Source: Spodoptera frugiperda (Eukaryota > Arthropoda > Insecta > Lepidoptera > Noctuidae). Taken from it: a stretch of DNA of 64,000 nt. Positions within the stretch are counted from its first letter, which is position 1. Each line of letters begins with the position of its first letter. Below the pieces are notes generated by a model, which did not search any database, was not told the DNA's origin, and worked only from the letters and a program-made list of their open reading frames with translations. Shown here piece by piece: positions 39,101 to 52,600 of this stretch. A program made the position numbers and the translations under genes. The DNA is taken from the NCBI RefSeq assembly GCF_023101765.2, contig NC_064238.1, positions 6,322,001 to 6,386,000 on the forward strand, read 5' to 3'.

Positions 39101-42100
39101 CTCTGAAATTAAATGCTTTATTCAAGTGAAACCAAATCAAGCACAGGAAGCGTTTTTACTTTACGACATATTTTACCTCAGAACGCAGACAATATTTGGC
39201 AAGTTCGAATGTTTTTTTCTTATAAATATCATGGATCGCATAAATATTTAAACATTAGACATCCACAATCTACTATCAACTCTATTTATACCGTTATAAA
39301 GTTGAGATCCAAATATCAAAATTTCTGGTTCAGAGACGCGAAGCTTCCCTTTAGTAAACAACTCAAGATTGAATATGAAAATTTAATCGACTAATTTAAT
39401 CGAAGAGAGATACCATGTAGGCGTCGACGGCTGAGTTATTAAACGTCTCCGCGTAGGCATTCAGTCTGTAAATGTGAATAATAAAATGTTGGTACTTCTA
39501 TATCTTCCTTAGATATTATGCAGATAGGTATTTATGTACTTCTGTGAATAACTTTAAACACTACACAGCCAAGCTTGCTTATACTTATTCTCTTTCAATA
39601 TTCTGCCAGTCATTTAAAATTGCGGTCTATCTGATAACTAAAGGAATGAAAGAGATATTTTATTCGCGAGGTCTAGAATTATTCAAGCTGGGACCTCCGA
39701 GCAGCGTTCATTTGTAAGCCGCCGAAGTTTGACAAGTTAGGTTGCATTTAAATGCTGCCGGTAGAAGATTCAACACCAAGCCGCACTCGAAATTAGCATT
39801 TTTCAAAGTCGTGCCAGCCTGATGGCTGCGCATTTTCGCCAGACTCGTTCCTATAATGCATGCACGCATTGCTTTTTACGAAATCTTGGCGAACATTTCC
39901 GGATAAACTTGGACAAATATAAAAGTTTTCGCATTACACCAAGCACTTGTGATAACATTAACAAATAGAAGTAGCCTTGAAGAAACCCGGGCGCACTGGA
40001 GCTGACGTGAACTGCATAAATAAAGGGAAATCCCGCCGCTATGAAATTCATATTTAAAAAATGTTAGCTGAGTAATAGTCTTCTTTGGGGAAAAATAATA
40101 GATTCCTTTACTCCTGCGATGAAAATGACCTGAATTAAATTTTCACATTCAATCGTCGCTGTTTGCCCCTGAGAGTGATCGCGGGCCGCCGCCGCATCGC
40201 CCCCGTCCCGCGCACGTCCCGCTACCGTCTGTCGGTTCTCATCATACCTATTTTTGTTTTTCGGCAATATAATCGCAGACAAAATTATACATTACGTTTG
40301 GAAGAGTTATGGCTATACCACAAGGAATACTCTATCTAACTCTATTAGACATCTCGTGATGTATGTGTAACCTTTGATGTGAAAGTAGGTAAGTACACGT
40401 TTTCAGTTAATATATTAGTTTAAGGTGGTACACACATGTTTTAAAATTTACAAAGGCTTCTATCAACGAATCATTCAGCTATTCAGAACAACACTTCTAC
40501 TAAAATTAACGAAAATATTGAACTAAGTAAATCATTTTGAAATAAAGGAGATTCGAATCTAAACATGACAAGTTATCATTAAAACTACAGGTTGAACAAA
40601 TACTTGGCTTGTGTAAATGTAAATGGATGTGATATAACTATGATTCTAGTCTTCATTAATTCAATTCAGTTTATACTAAGTTAATAAATCCGTCTGGTTT
40701 GGGATCACTTAAATTAGTGTAGGTATTTAATCAAGCAATCGACAAATTAATCTGAAACCCAAGTTTCAGTAACTTCATCTGTTTACATATCGCGGGAATG
40801 TTGTCTAGATTATTTAACTTAGCCATTACGTCGAGCCAGATAAAATATTAGATCGTACTGAAACCACTTAGAGCTATTTCCCCGGGATTGCGTGATAGCA
40901 ACACTTAATTTACAAGCTCCATTTAATTTGAACTATTTTGAGGCTCAGGCAGGAATTTAAATATCTGCAGATAAGGAGCTCACGCGAATTGTTCGCTGCC
41001 GCCGCGCCGCCGCGCCGCGCGCTCCAACGACTGAGCGCTTCACTTAAATTACGAGATTAACGAATTAATGCTACACAAATTTCACGTTTTTACTCTTATT
41101 TTTTCTATTAACCCTTTACTTAAAACAAGCACTTCAGTTCAAGCATTTAATGTGTTTTTTATTCGTAAAAAAGTATATTAAATCTCATCTGTACACAGAC
41201 ACAAACATTCTCATAATTTTATATACTTTAGTGAGCACAAACTAACCATATACCTAATTAAAATATATCCGACACCCCATTTCGGGAAATTGCGTACGGT
41301 ACCCAATATTACCCGCTTATCTCAAATAGCGCTCTAGTCCTCGTAAAATGTAAATATCTACACATGTAATAAAAGTGTACGTTTGTGCGTGCGTAAAAAG
41401 TAAAATTGCTTCGACAAGTTTAGAGAACGGACTAATAACACTGAATAAAAACAAAATCAAATACTATGTAAACTAATTTAATCGATTTGGCGTGAAAGAC
41501 TAAAAACCTTCGACAAGTAATATTACGCAATGAATAAATTAGTCAAAAAGATAATCTCATATAGATATCAAGGGTGAAAACTAGTTACAAAAATGAATGT
41601 GGGGCCCATGTAAAATATTTTTTGAAATAGAACGTGGGGACGGGAGCAAAGTGCAGAGATTAGACACAGGGACCATCAATTACGCGTAATCCGAGGCACG
41701 TGCGAGCCGCTCATCGCATCGCAAACCAATGGGGATTATTGAAATTTTCTATACCCACAAGCAACGAACACGTTCACACACTCTGTAGGCTTATGAATGA
41801 AAACGAGATAAGAAATTATGCAAAGGTTTGCACTTGTACCGTGCAATTACGATTTGGAATGAATAAACATAATATATGCTAATATGAAAGCTTTACATAT
41901 CATGCCATAAATATGGATCAAGTATACCCTGTTTTTATTATCAAGAAGTGGATAAAGGTTTTGAAACTTTTTCACTAGTTTTATTTAGTTCACCTAACAG
42001 GGATTGACTGGATACAAATCTAGTTTCGAAATAAAAACAACGCTTTATATGAACGAATTCAATCAATTCTCCAGTTTAGTAGTACACAATTGGGATTAAT

Positions 42101-44420
42101 AAAAAAAATTAACAATTGTTAACGTTCGCATAAATTATAGCTAGATATGTGACGGCCTTAAATCTTTTAAAAAAAGAAATTGTAAACTGTTTTGTGTACC
42201 TATGTAATTCATCAATATAATAAAAAAACTAAATTTATGACTATAATAAAATTACAAGCTACAAAGAGCATAATTTACTCAACACAAACAAGTAATCATT
42301 TCAGATCTACATATGGCAATACCCATCACAATTTCACACGTATTTTGCGCATGTGACCGGTACTTCAATTAATCTAGCTGCAGATTGGATTGGGTGCGAT
42401 ATTTGGACGCCTCCAGCACCTTTGATGTGTCGTTTCCATCTCGACACAGCCTCTAAATCTCAGACTCAAACGTAACAGTCCAGTTGACTAGAATGAGACG
42501 TAGGTGATAATCTGTGATTGGTCGTCAAGGGTTTATTGGCTGTTGGTAATAAATAATATGTCCTGAAGTCATTTCATTGATAGAAAATACAAATAATGTT
42601 ACATGTAAAAAAATTGGTATATCTTTTGATATTTATTTTTCAATCTTAATGCCACTTTATAATGTTGAAAAATTCGAAATAGAAAGTTAAAATTTAGCGA
42701 ATAGGACGATCATTGCTGAAATCTAAATCTAATGTCATTTTAGAAAAATTCAAAGTAAAATGTTCCAAATTCGTCATATCGAAATTTTAAAATTCGTTAA
42801 ACCTATGAATTGAGGATATAGGATTCAATTAAAAATATAACAATGATGTTGATACATTTTAACGTAATTTCCCTATGAATAAGATTACATACACCGGTAG
42901 TAAGTTTGTTATTTCAACAGTAACCACAATGTTTAACACAGTATACACTACACGTATTCCATGTCCTTCAAAAACCTCGAGTAGAAATACAGACACATTA
43001 TATAACATCCTGGACACACATACCTACATAGATAAGTATTAAGTAGCTTCACGCTATCTAACTAGGTGACAACTAACGGGACACTAGTTTTGTCATACTA
43101 AGTCCGCTACACCTACTTACAGTGAGTACTGCAAGTATATTTAACTTAGTAGTTTCCTGTGTCTTAGGTGCAAAGTATGCCACAGGGTATTATGCAACGT
43201 TGTGCTTGTTATTCCCATGGGGTAAGCAGAAGTGTGCAGTTACATGGCATTTTTCTTCAGTGTATGTTGATTCTAGCAATGGTAATAATTATCACACTTT
43301 TGTAAACTTACTACATTTGTAAAGAAATTATCAATAAGGTTTAGTAAGAATTTGACAAGGCGTAGCTGGTACCCATTGTCAAATTATTTCATTTGTTCTC
43401 TCTCATACTAGCATGCCACACAGGACGTTTCGCAGATACTATATTGCCTCTGACTAGGTTTAACTAACACACAAAGCCACAAGAGCAGAGGCGAGACAAT
43501 CAGATCGTTTGCATCCAGAAACTCAGTATCTTCCTGCTAACTTAATTTAGTTCAATAACATAACTTGAATGGTAATTAAATATGTAGCATAGCAAATCCA
43601 TCCGCCTGTCCGCTAAGCAATCTTGTAAAATATTCAATCAACCTTGTTGGGTAACTAAACAGAATAACCAATTAGATAGCTACTCCTCGCCTAATATTCA
43701 TTACTTACACTATAGATAACTATCTATATTATTGTACTGTAACTAAGACTATTGTTAGTTCGCGGCGTGACACAATTGTGATGAAAACGCTAATTAGGCT
43801 GACTGCGCATTCTGACGTCGATTCGATTACATATGTTATATGTGCAGGTGCACGTCGCGCGCGGCTCAGGATGCGATCAGACTTACATGCTTAGCTATGC
43901 ATGCGTAAGCACGCCGTCGGAAGTCGAGACGATGTCGTCGTGTGTCCCCACCCTAACACTGTATTTCTGCAATCGATGAGACTTTTCCGTCGCAAAGACT
44001 CGCTCCCCTTCACTAGTCTACGACATCCGACATCCATAAATGCATGTATTGTTCAACTTTAAAACAATAATTTCTATGCAATCCTGTCGTCGTTGCTTCA
44101 AACAAATCGAAATAAGAAAGTTAGTTTATTTCAATATCAAAGACTCACATTTACAAAAGCTTTTCACTTTCACTGCTTTGTTCGCGCATTATACCTAATA
44201 ATGCAATCGTGTGCTTTGTTATAAAATAAAACATTACCTGTAATTAACTGTTGGATAAAATATCCACAATTCCACACATATTGCTTAACTTAATGAAGGT
44301 ATATCAGTTAACAAGTAAACGAAGTAACTTTAACGTGAAACGTGAGAATCTCATTAATATAATGATCGAGTTCGCAAATAAAACATAATACAATGTTAAT
44401 GACCCGTTAAAGTTACTTAC

Positions 44421-44480
44421 CTGTTCCCGCCAACCTTGCGGTTTCATGGAGTCAACTACGAGTTTTCTGGTAAAGAGGGT
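44421..44480 (-). other. Candidate alternative first or 5'UTR exon end with perfect donor
   Basis: On the minus strand the sequence gcgggaacag is followed by gtaagtaac, a full match to the CAG|GTAAGT consensus, at 44421/44420. A pyrimidine-rich acceptor-like stretch (ccctctttaccag) ends about 46 nt upstream, and an ATG at 44447 would encode MKPQGWREQ in phase 0. Spliced to exon B or C in that phase the frame soon stops. Read from exon A the same segment has an in-frame TAG. If used at all it is therefore more likely noncoding, such as an alternative 5'UTR exon. A GC-rich patch lies 100-230 bp upstream. There is no transcript evidence. Confidence 0.2.
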
Positions 44481-47400
44481 AAATGAGCTTGTCTATGGCG
44501 CCCTCTCGTGACCTCCCGGCGAACAAAACGACAAAGAGAAGTACGGCAACATTTACAGAGAAAATGGCCGTGGGGCAGTCAGGGCGACCCTCCACCCTTT
44601 GTTTCCTTAGAGCGGCTCGCCGCGCCGCTCGCCGCCCAACTTGCCGAACCTTCCAACGAAATATGTACATAGCGATTTGTGGCCTTTGTCCTAACATATT
44701 AATGCGAATTCCAAAACGTATATTTATTAACTTTCGGGAGGCCCACGCGTAAGTAGGTATTTAAATTTACAACGAAAATTCCTGCTTTAACTGCGTTGTT
44801 TATGTTTTACATATGTTATGCCAACTTTGTCGTCAGCTATTCGTACATATTACATACATAATTTAATAAAAGTTGTTGAAGAATGCTCGGTTTTTTGCGA
44901 GAGCATCCGTTGTCTGCGGAGGGCGGCCGAGGCACGGCAGCGCAACGAGCGAGACGCACACCGCAGGAATTTCTAAATCTTCATAAGATAATGGATCGCT
45001 CCGCGAAAGAAAAGGACCTCTCCGGCTTGGAACTTTGTTGAATTCCTGACTCGTAATTAATAAAATTACTTTTTGGGAGCTTTCCTCGACTTCAAAGAAT
45101 TTTAGCATAAAAGAAAAAGTTAAGTAGATGAATTATTTTTGAATGATAAAGGGAATAATTTTGGATATTTATACACTTAGGAGTTGAGTTATTCTGAGGA
45201 TTTTCATCATCGTTTTGAATATTATAAACTGACGCCTCGAAGCTTTGTTTCATAAAAAATCAAAGCAAATGCCCCAATATTCGCGCATTTTATCCCCCCA
45301 AAATTGTTGCAATGCGGACACACGTATAAATTATTAGCAGTAGTCTTAAAGAAAGCTCAAGTCTGCTCTCAAGGGTAAATTGCATTTAGCGAAGACTATC
45401 AAGAAAGTATTTACCCTGCAATTGAACTCTACGAGATTTATAGGATTTCTCTCGACGCATATTCTCGAGAGCGCTTTTCTTTTAATTTCTTATTCTTCGT
45501 ATGTTTGCTTGGTGCTTCAACTGTGCAAATATTGGTCTTCACTATAAAACATATTTTATTATCATTGCTATTAAATTGAATTGTGGAGTTCTGCGAATGC
45601 TCGTATATTAGTATAGTGGTGATAACAAACAAATAGTTTATATAACATTTATCTGTAGTGCATTGAAGAGATTAGTTGAGGACTGTATCTTCAAAGTAGA
45701 TTTGGGTAAGGGTCACTTCAAAGGGAATAAAGTGTTAATTCGTAGCGAACATCAGTCGATTGTATTTGTCGAAGGTCGTAGTTATCTGCGACCGGTGTGA
45801 CGATAAGAGCCCGCATGGCGTATGATAGTCGTGGAGTCACGCGACAAGCGCACAGTCGTGGCTGTCGTCAGTCGCAGTGCAACGACTGCTAGTTTAATTC
45901 GTGAAGCCACATAAATCCCTGTTTGATGAGGGTGGCGCGCTTTCATTAGATACGGACTCGGTGCTCCGCGGCAATCGCTGTTGATGATAGCGAGTCATTG
46001 TCTCTTGTTACGTCAATCCGTAGCTCATGTGTGTTTTATCGTCTGTAATTTGATTGTCGGGGATCAAGTGCAGTTAGTTCTAAGGTCTTACACTAATGTT
46101 TGAAACTAAAACTGAAAACGGGGTTTTTTATGTTACTGACAGATGTATGCTTTTTGTATTTTATTTAAAGTTATACAAATTACCAGACAACCTCAAATGA
46201 CTCATTTAACCTTCTCGGCATGTCCTTGAAAAGCAACAGTACATTACACGAGGCAAGTCGTAACCAAATAATAACTCCAACACATCATCATGTGACACAT
46301 GAAAAAGGCTTTTAAAGTAATCAATCAATTGGTTAGGTTGGTTCACTATGTTTATGGCGTGGTTCCGCTCATACGACGTGTCAATATGGTGTGCCACCTC
46401 CCGTACAAAGCCACCTGTCACGAAGCGAACATTTATCACAATTCTACCGAATTTCCTTTAAGCTTACAAAGATATCGGCTTCCATGTAACTGTGTGGGCG
46501 GATCGTGTTATCAACGAAAATATTCCATCACATTGTTCGACGTATCATATAGATAGATCTTTGTAAATCAAATCCACACCCCACAAAGTGACTGTTACAT
46601 ACAATAGACCAGAATGCATGTAAAAAGGTTTTTTTACTTAACCAATAACACTGATTTTCACTTATCATTCAGGTATGATTGCATGACTTTGATTTTCTAT
46701 TTACTAAGTTAATCTGATGTTATACATATTTAAATAAAAATAAATATTTCACTCATTTATTTTAAATTAAGTTTTCTGTCGCCTGACTTACGATGTCAGA
46801 AACTTTAATCTTATTAAAGTAACCTAACATTAGGTCATCCAACAAATATGGGCCCATATATGGCCCATGCTCAACAACCAAGACCGTTTGCGATTAATAA
46901 GAATGCTGAAATATATACAAGCCCAAAACAGCTTTTCTACCAAATTCATATCTGTAAAACACAAATTTAAAGTCAATAAATTCAACCGCTAGACCACAAC
47001 GACAGACAAATAAAACAGTACAATCAAAGCAGTAAAATCCAAGACAAAACGTTCATAAGTCACAAACAAGATGGCCATTCCATTGAGGTCATAGCACGTC
47101 AGTGCTGTTATTGTCTTACTCACACTTGAGTGGCATGCCGGCGGCACACAAAGGTGGCCTACACAGGCTTAATTGAATAAACCTAACTGCTTGTGATTCA
47201 GGGAAGGTAATATCAGGTGCCTCCCTCGCTTTTGAAAAACAATAACCGTGGAACATTGCGCGGAAACCTTTATACAAAAGAGAGTCGCTCAATGAAGTTG
47301 CACGCCGAAGAATTTCCATGCAATAACGGGGCATAGCCTCGGCGAGGATTCTTGTGGAGCGCGGCCGGAGATATTGCGTACTTACTGGGCTTGCCTCTAA

Positions 47401-47658
47401 TAACACCGCCGATACCGTTTGTGTAAGGAGAAAAATACGAAATGAAATGGAAACTACCAGACGCCTTATGGTTTCCAATCTCGACTAACATTACACAAAG
47501 GTAGGAGCTATTTCGCATTTTAATATTCTATGAAGATTGAGAATAAATCGTCAAATTTTCGTATAACGGAGGCAATCAGGGTTTCTGAGGAAACGAGAGA
47601 AAATTTCCTGGATTTATATTTTTGTTATTTTATGTTTTTATAGCGAATAAATGAACGT

Positions 47659-47728
47659 TAATGTTGTTTACTTGCGTTACTCTAGTGCAATGGACGATAA
47701 TGTTGTTTACTTGCGTTACTCTAGTGCA
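47659..47728 (+). repeat. 39-bp tandem duplication
   Basis: taatgttgtttacttgcgtt plus actctagtgca (31 bp) occurs at 47659-47689 and again, identical, at 47698-47728. The bases preceding each copy (gaacgt and ggacga) are also similar, giving a repeat period of 39 bp. Perfect identity implies a recent event. Confidence 0.92.
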
Positions 47729-50700
47729 TTTTCTGTCTTCCTCATTACTACTGTAAAATTTGCTTTACCACGCTTTTAAAGCTAATCTTTTTCGGTGAAA
47801 TGATCGTAACTTATAAATGTTACTTCTATGTATATTCTCAGTAATATTATTATATATAGAAACACATATATCAGTCATCCATATTTCCTAGAAGCCGTGA
47901 GTAAATGTAAATGTACATCCTTCCAAATATTTAATTGGTTCCACGTAATGGAGCGAGTTCTATGGATGTGCTACTGAGAAATTTTGAAGGATTCATATTT
48001 AATTTCAAAATATTAATTCGTGAGAATAGTGCCAAAGTTTTGAACGTGTCGGGGTTAATAATAAACTAATGAAAATGTTATCTATAAATACGTCTTCTCT
48101 AATAACCTATCTACGCATTTTACATTATCTGCAGTAAAAATAAGCTAAGAAACATATTGATACCTTAACAATAAATGCATAACACACAGTAAGTACGTAA
48201 ATACGTAAGTACAGCGTAGTAATGTGAACACATTCACAGTTGACAAGGCACGAGTCGACGTCTCAGCGACCCAAACTTGGCCGTGCCTAGCCCGCCCTTG
48301 GCTGCTCCTTAAGAATTCTCAAGCCTTTAGCTCCTCTATCTACTTACTAATTTAATTAATATTATTCACTCCGTCAGACATAGTCCGTATGTCGGCTTTC
48401 AGACGATGAATAGATCTCGCATATTTGCAGAGCTGTATACAAAATCACTCAACCCGAAATTAATCAAAACCGCTTGATTGCGCACGAAAAATGCTTAGCA
48501 GTTTAGTTTACATATTTTTTTCCATCCACAAATCAGCATAAAATTAGGACTCGTGAAACATGTTGTAAATCTTTTTGGTGACACGCAACGCATAGCAATT
48601 TGTTATCGTTATTAATTTTAACATGCCTTTTTATAAAACGAGTGAAAATACGTCGTCATATTTGACTTTTTTGTACAATAGCGGGAAGTGGAAACAGCAA
48701 TTAACCCATCACTAACAGCGGTAGTAGACAGACACATCGATTACCAAATTCGGAAAATGCATTTATGATGCGACGTAGCCGAGCATTAAAGCTCTGCAAA
48801 TAGCATCACGCGGCGAGACTAATCACATTAGTGCCCATCGCAAAGGTAATGCTGGTAACAACCTAAAAAGCCGCCATTTGCATGTCAGAGCGGACCTCAG
48901 GAACTCGCACTACACTGCAACGTAAATTATTCACTCTCATATGAATCTCATATTGGAGATGGATACTAAACTTTGTACTCAACGTTAGTTATAAATAAAA
49001 GATTTCCTCGGAACAAAACAAATTTGAAATTCTCATAGAATGGACTTTTGGAAAATGTTTATGTAATAGCTATGCTGAGCTGTTTATGTACATACAGCTG
49101 AAGAGCTACTGAGAAAAAATAACGTGGGTGAATATATTATTGCTATTTTTGAATACCTTTATTGGACGGACAACTACAGAAAGGTTTAAATTCCTTTTTG
49201 GCCATAACGGCAAGCTGTTTAATTTTATTTTATTTCATGGGCTATTAAAAGTACGTGAACAATAGAGGGAAACACAATGAACAAAGAGTTAAATGAACGT
49301 GTACGTGCATTTGTATGATCGAATGAACAATCAGGTTTGAAGAGCTACTATTGTACCAATTCACACAATTTTCTCACCTGAATTTCTCGTTTACTCATGT
49401 CGAAATAAATATTATAGATCGTCTTAATTGTGAAATATTTTGGTGAATAAAAAAAAATGTTTTGCAAACTGTTTGTGAAATTGATATTGTTGTGAGAAAT
49501 AATTAGTAATTTTTCAGAAAAGATAAAATTCTCAATGTGACTTTAATTTAGAAAAACACGCGAACAAAAATGTACTAAAGGTCCTTTGTGAATTTATTTA
49601 TGCCTTAGATTTAAGTATTATCTAAATATGTGATATTAATGTTTTATACTTTATAGATAGGTAATAAAGTTTACCTAATGCTACTAACTACATTACACTA
49701 CAAGATTGTAAACAACAAAATACCTACACTGTGGTATATACTTATATTTATTTAACACCACTCTTAGGTAGGTATATCCAAACCGTCAAAACAATGAACT
49801 TGAATGATCCTACATTTATTCATACACTAAGCTAAAAAAAGCTTAATATTTCACAGCGATAAATATCTTAAAATCTGTTGAATATTGCTCAGTTTTATTC
49901 ATGCATTATTTATGTATTCAGATATGTCATAAATCCGAAAACTTTATTTGAAAACGCATGCAAGTGAAGAGATTTTATGAAATAAGTCATGTCCAAAGTT
50001 AGTGAAATGGATAAATAATATTTATACTTTAATCTATTCGAAATTTAACGCATTAAGTATAAATAAATTAAATGGAAACTAAACAGATAAATGACAATTA
50101 CGACTAAAGTAAAAAAAGTAATGGGTTGCTTGATAAAGCCTGATTAATTTTATGTGTAGAATCGAAATCTAGACAGGTGAATAAATTATCCACATACTAC
50201 TCGTGAGCAGTTGCTTACATATGCTTGCTTTCATAGTTATGAAACAAAAAGCGACGTACAAAACATTCCATAAAAAAAAACATCATTTAATTGCATATAA
50301 TCGAGCACATTACTATTAAAAATTAAATAGTAGCAACCACGCCCGTACCTCTGAAACGCAACGCTTTATCAACAGACGAGCTACAATTGTCGAAACTAAT
50401 ATGTAGCATACGGGCGCTATATACAGGCTGTTATACGGCATCATCCAATTAAGTGCATATTTACACCCCGTATGAGCACCTAACATTATTGCCATGCAGT
50501 TTGCACGTGATATCGCCTGTACGCCAATTCGATGTAAAGATATGTAGCCATGTTCTCGATACTCCGACTATTGAGCTCTCGATGAATACCTAACTACGTA
50601 CTGTATACGCCGATTTTCTATTACGTATGTTGGTTAACTGAGATATTATATTGATATTGGAGGTGTTCTAAGGATATATTATAACCTAACTGTTTGCTAG

Positions 50701-51944
50701 TTCTATTATAAATGTGAGAATGCTATTAGCAAACATTGTTAACATTATTAGACAATTTCGAATACAAACTACAGATCAAACTCAACCGGGATATCAAACA
50801 AATATCTATTGAGTAAAATAAGAATTTAATGACTCGTTACTATAGATGACTAAAAAATAGATCAGTAAATAAGTACACCGTTTTTATATTATAGTTTGAA
50901 TATTTGTTCAGCTAATCTATCACTTAATAATGTATTTTACCTGTGTAACCAAATTAGGTTTAACGGCAACCATATTATACCTAAGCCTAATCAAATGTTT
51001 TAATTAATGCAATAATAAACCACTAAAGTATACAATGTCATTATTGTGGCAGCTTAAACTAAACGCTAATAACCACAATTTGAAACTGTATTTATTTTAA
51101 TGAGGGATAATTCACTAGTCTGGTTCGAAAACATGTAGAAAAACATATTTTTTACCTATAATATGAACGTAGCAGGTGGTATTCTTTATAAAGATAAATT
51201 ATATAAATCACTACGAACTCATTTCTAGACTAATTTAGGTAATCTAGTATTTGAAAGTCAGTATGAAAATATGTACGCAATAACAAAAACCCTTTTCACT
51301 GATTTATCCAACATATTAGCTACTTAATTAAAAAATATCCCTTATTATATTAAATTTATTGAAATAGAAGAGAGAGATTTATCCAATATGTGTACTCGTA
51401 GCACGTTCAGCGCATATTTCCATAATTTCATGAAACGTCGCTTGATATCTCAATAAAACCCGAACAATATTTAACGTACGTAAGTATCTAGTCTCAAATC
51501 ACCAATAGCATTATTTTTCCAATAAATCTCTTGTCATCGGGAATTTAATAAAATCTTTTATTGAATAATGGGTGCCCACTTGATGCTTCGAAAGCTCTGT
51601 ATATTGGAAACGAGGTACTAGGCTTTCATTCACTCTTTGCACCCTCAAATAAACGTATATATGTACCTCTATGTAAGATATAAAATTGGTTATATATATA
51701 TATCTATCTCCCTTCCACTAATCTTATTACACTAATCCAATATAAACTTCAACTTTAAGAGCAGATCTTAAAATAAAACAGATGCTAAATGCATAAAACC
51801 TACGTAAGATGAAAATAGAAGAAAAAGAAGTATGAAATGTTATTTAACGCAGACACAACCCAAAATATTATTTTTTAATAGAATTGCCATCGAAATTTTG
51901 TTTACCGCCTCTATTTTTAAAGTTAGGTAATACCTTCTAGTAAG

Positions 51945-52062
51945 TCTGAAAAATGCCGCATCAAAATCGATTCAGCTAAACGCGAGATAATCACGCAGAA
52001 TCATACATACATACAGGTCAAAATAAAAACCTCCTTTTTTTGAAATCGGTTAAAAATATAAC
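51945..52062 (+). mobile_element. Truncated LINE 3' end
   Basis: aaatgccgcatcaaaatcga, then cagctaaacgcgagataatc, a (CATA)n-like stretch (catacatacatacagg), and the end cctcctttttttgaaatcgg followed by ttaaaaat. This matches the common 3' terminus of a lepidopteran non-LTR retrotransposon. Only about 115 bp is present, consistent with 5' truncation. Confidence 0.72.
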
Positions 52063-52229
52063 CCAACTTATATTTAACAACAACTTCTATTCTTGTTACT
52101 AATCAACGTAGTTTTATACTTGAATTAATTTACCAACAACCAACTATAAATTGTAATTACGTAGATATTTTGAGATCAACTTTATCTCGTAATTTCTTCT
52201 TCGTCTAAATAAACCCTTTGTCTATTTTA

Positions 52230-52600
52230 GGGCGCGTCTCCACCAGAGATGTGCTATGTAGCTATGCTATGAAGATGTAGTAGCTAAACTGTGAAACTAT
52301 ATGATGGTTTCGACTGGCACTAAACTATGTAGCTGTGCGAGTAAGATGTGCTATGAAGATGCGCCGCCGCAAAGTAACTGTGTGAGGAAGATGCACGAAT
52401 ATGCGATGTATCGATAGTAGAGAAACAATCCATAGCACGCATTAATAGCACACATTCATAGCACGCAACTATCCATATAAAAAAACATAGCTTAGCTGAG
52501 GCCGTTTTCAACATTGCTAACTTACCTATCAATATGATTGGTGGAAGCCATACGCATCCACAGCAACGTAGCATAGCACATCTTTGGTGGAAAAGCAACC
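52230..52600. mobile_element. Harbinger-like MITE, 371 bp, TTA target-site duplication
   Basis: The left end, gggcgcgtctccaccagaga then tgtgctatg, pairs with the right end, whose complement reads ggttgcttttccaccaaaga then tgtgctatg. TTA occurs immediately outside both ends (52227-52229 and 52601-52603). GGG-starting TIRs with a 3-bp TTA duplication are typical of PIF/Harbinger. The interior is full of degenerate gctatg/catagc motifs that could fold on each other. It has no coding capacity. The superfamily assignment is inference from the termini. Confidence 0.75.

Noticed and set aside
47116..47478. 120-codon minus-strand open frame
   Set aside because: No family recognised, no coding-like repeat of composition, and it overlaps an unrelated open frame. 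It probably arises by chance.
49371..49401. Minus-strand ATG AGT AAA CGA GAA ATT CAG followed by gtgaga, like a tiny first exon
   Set aside because: Phase 0 does not fit exon B, there is no promoter-like context, and short matches of this kind are expected by chance.
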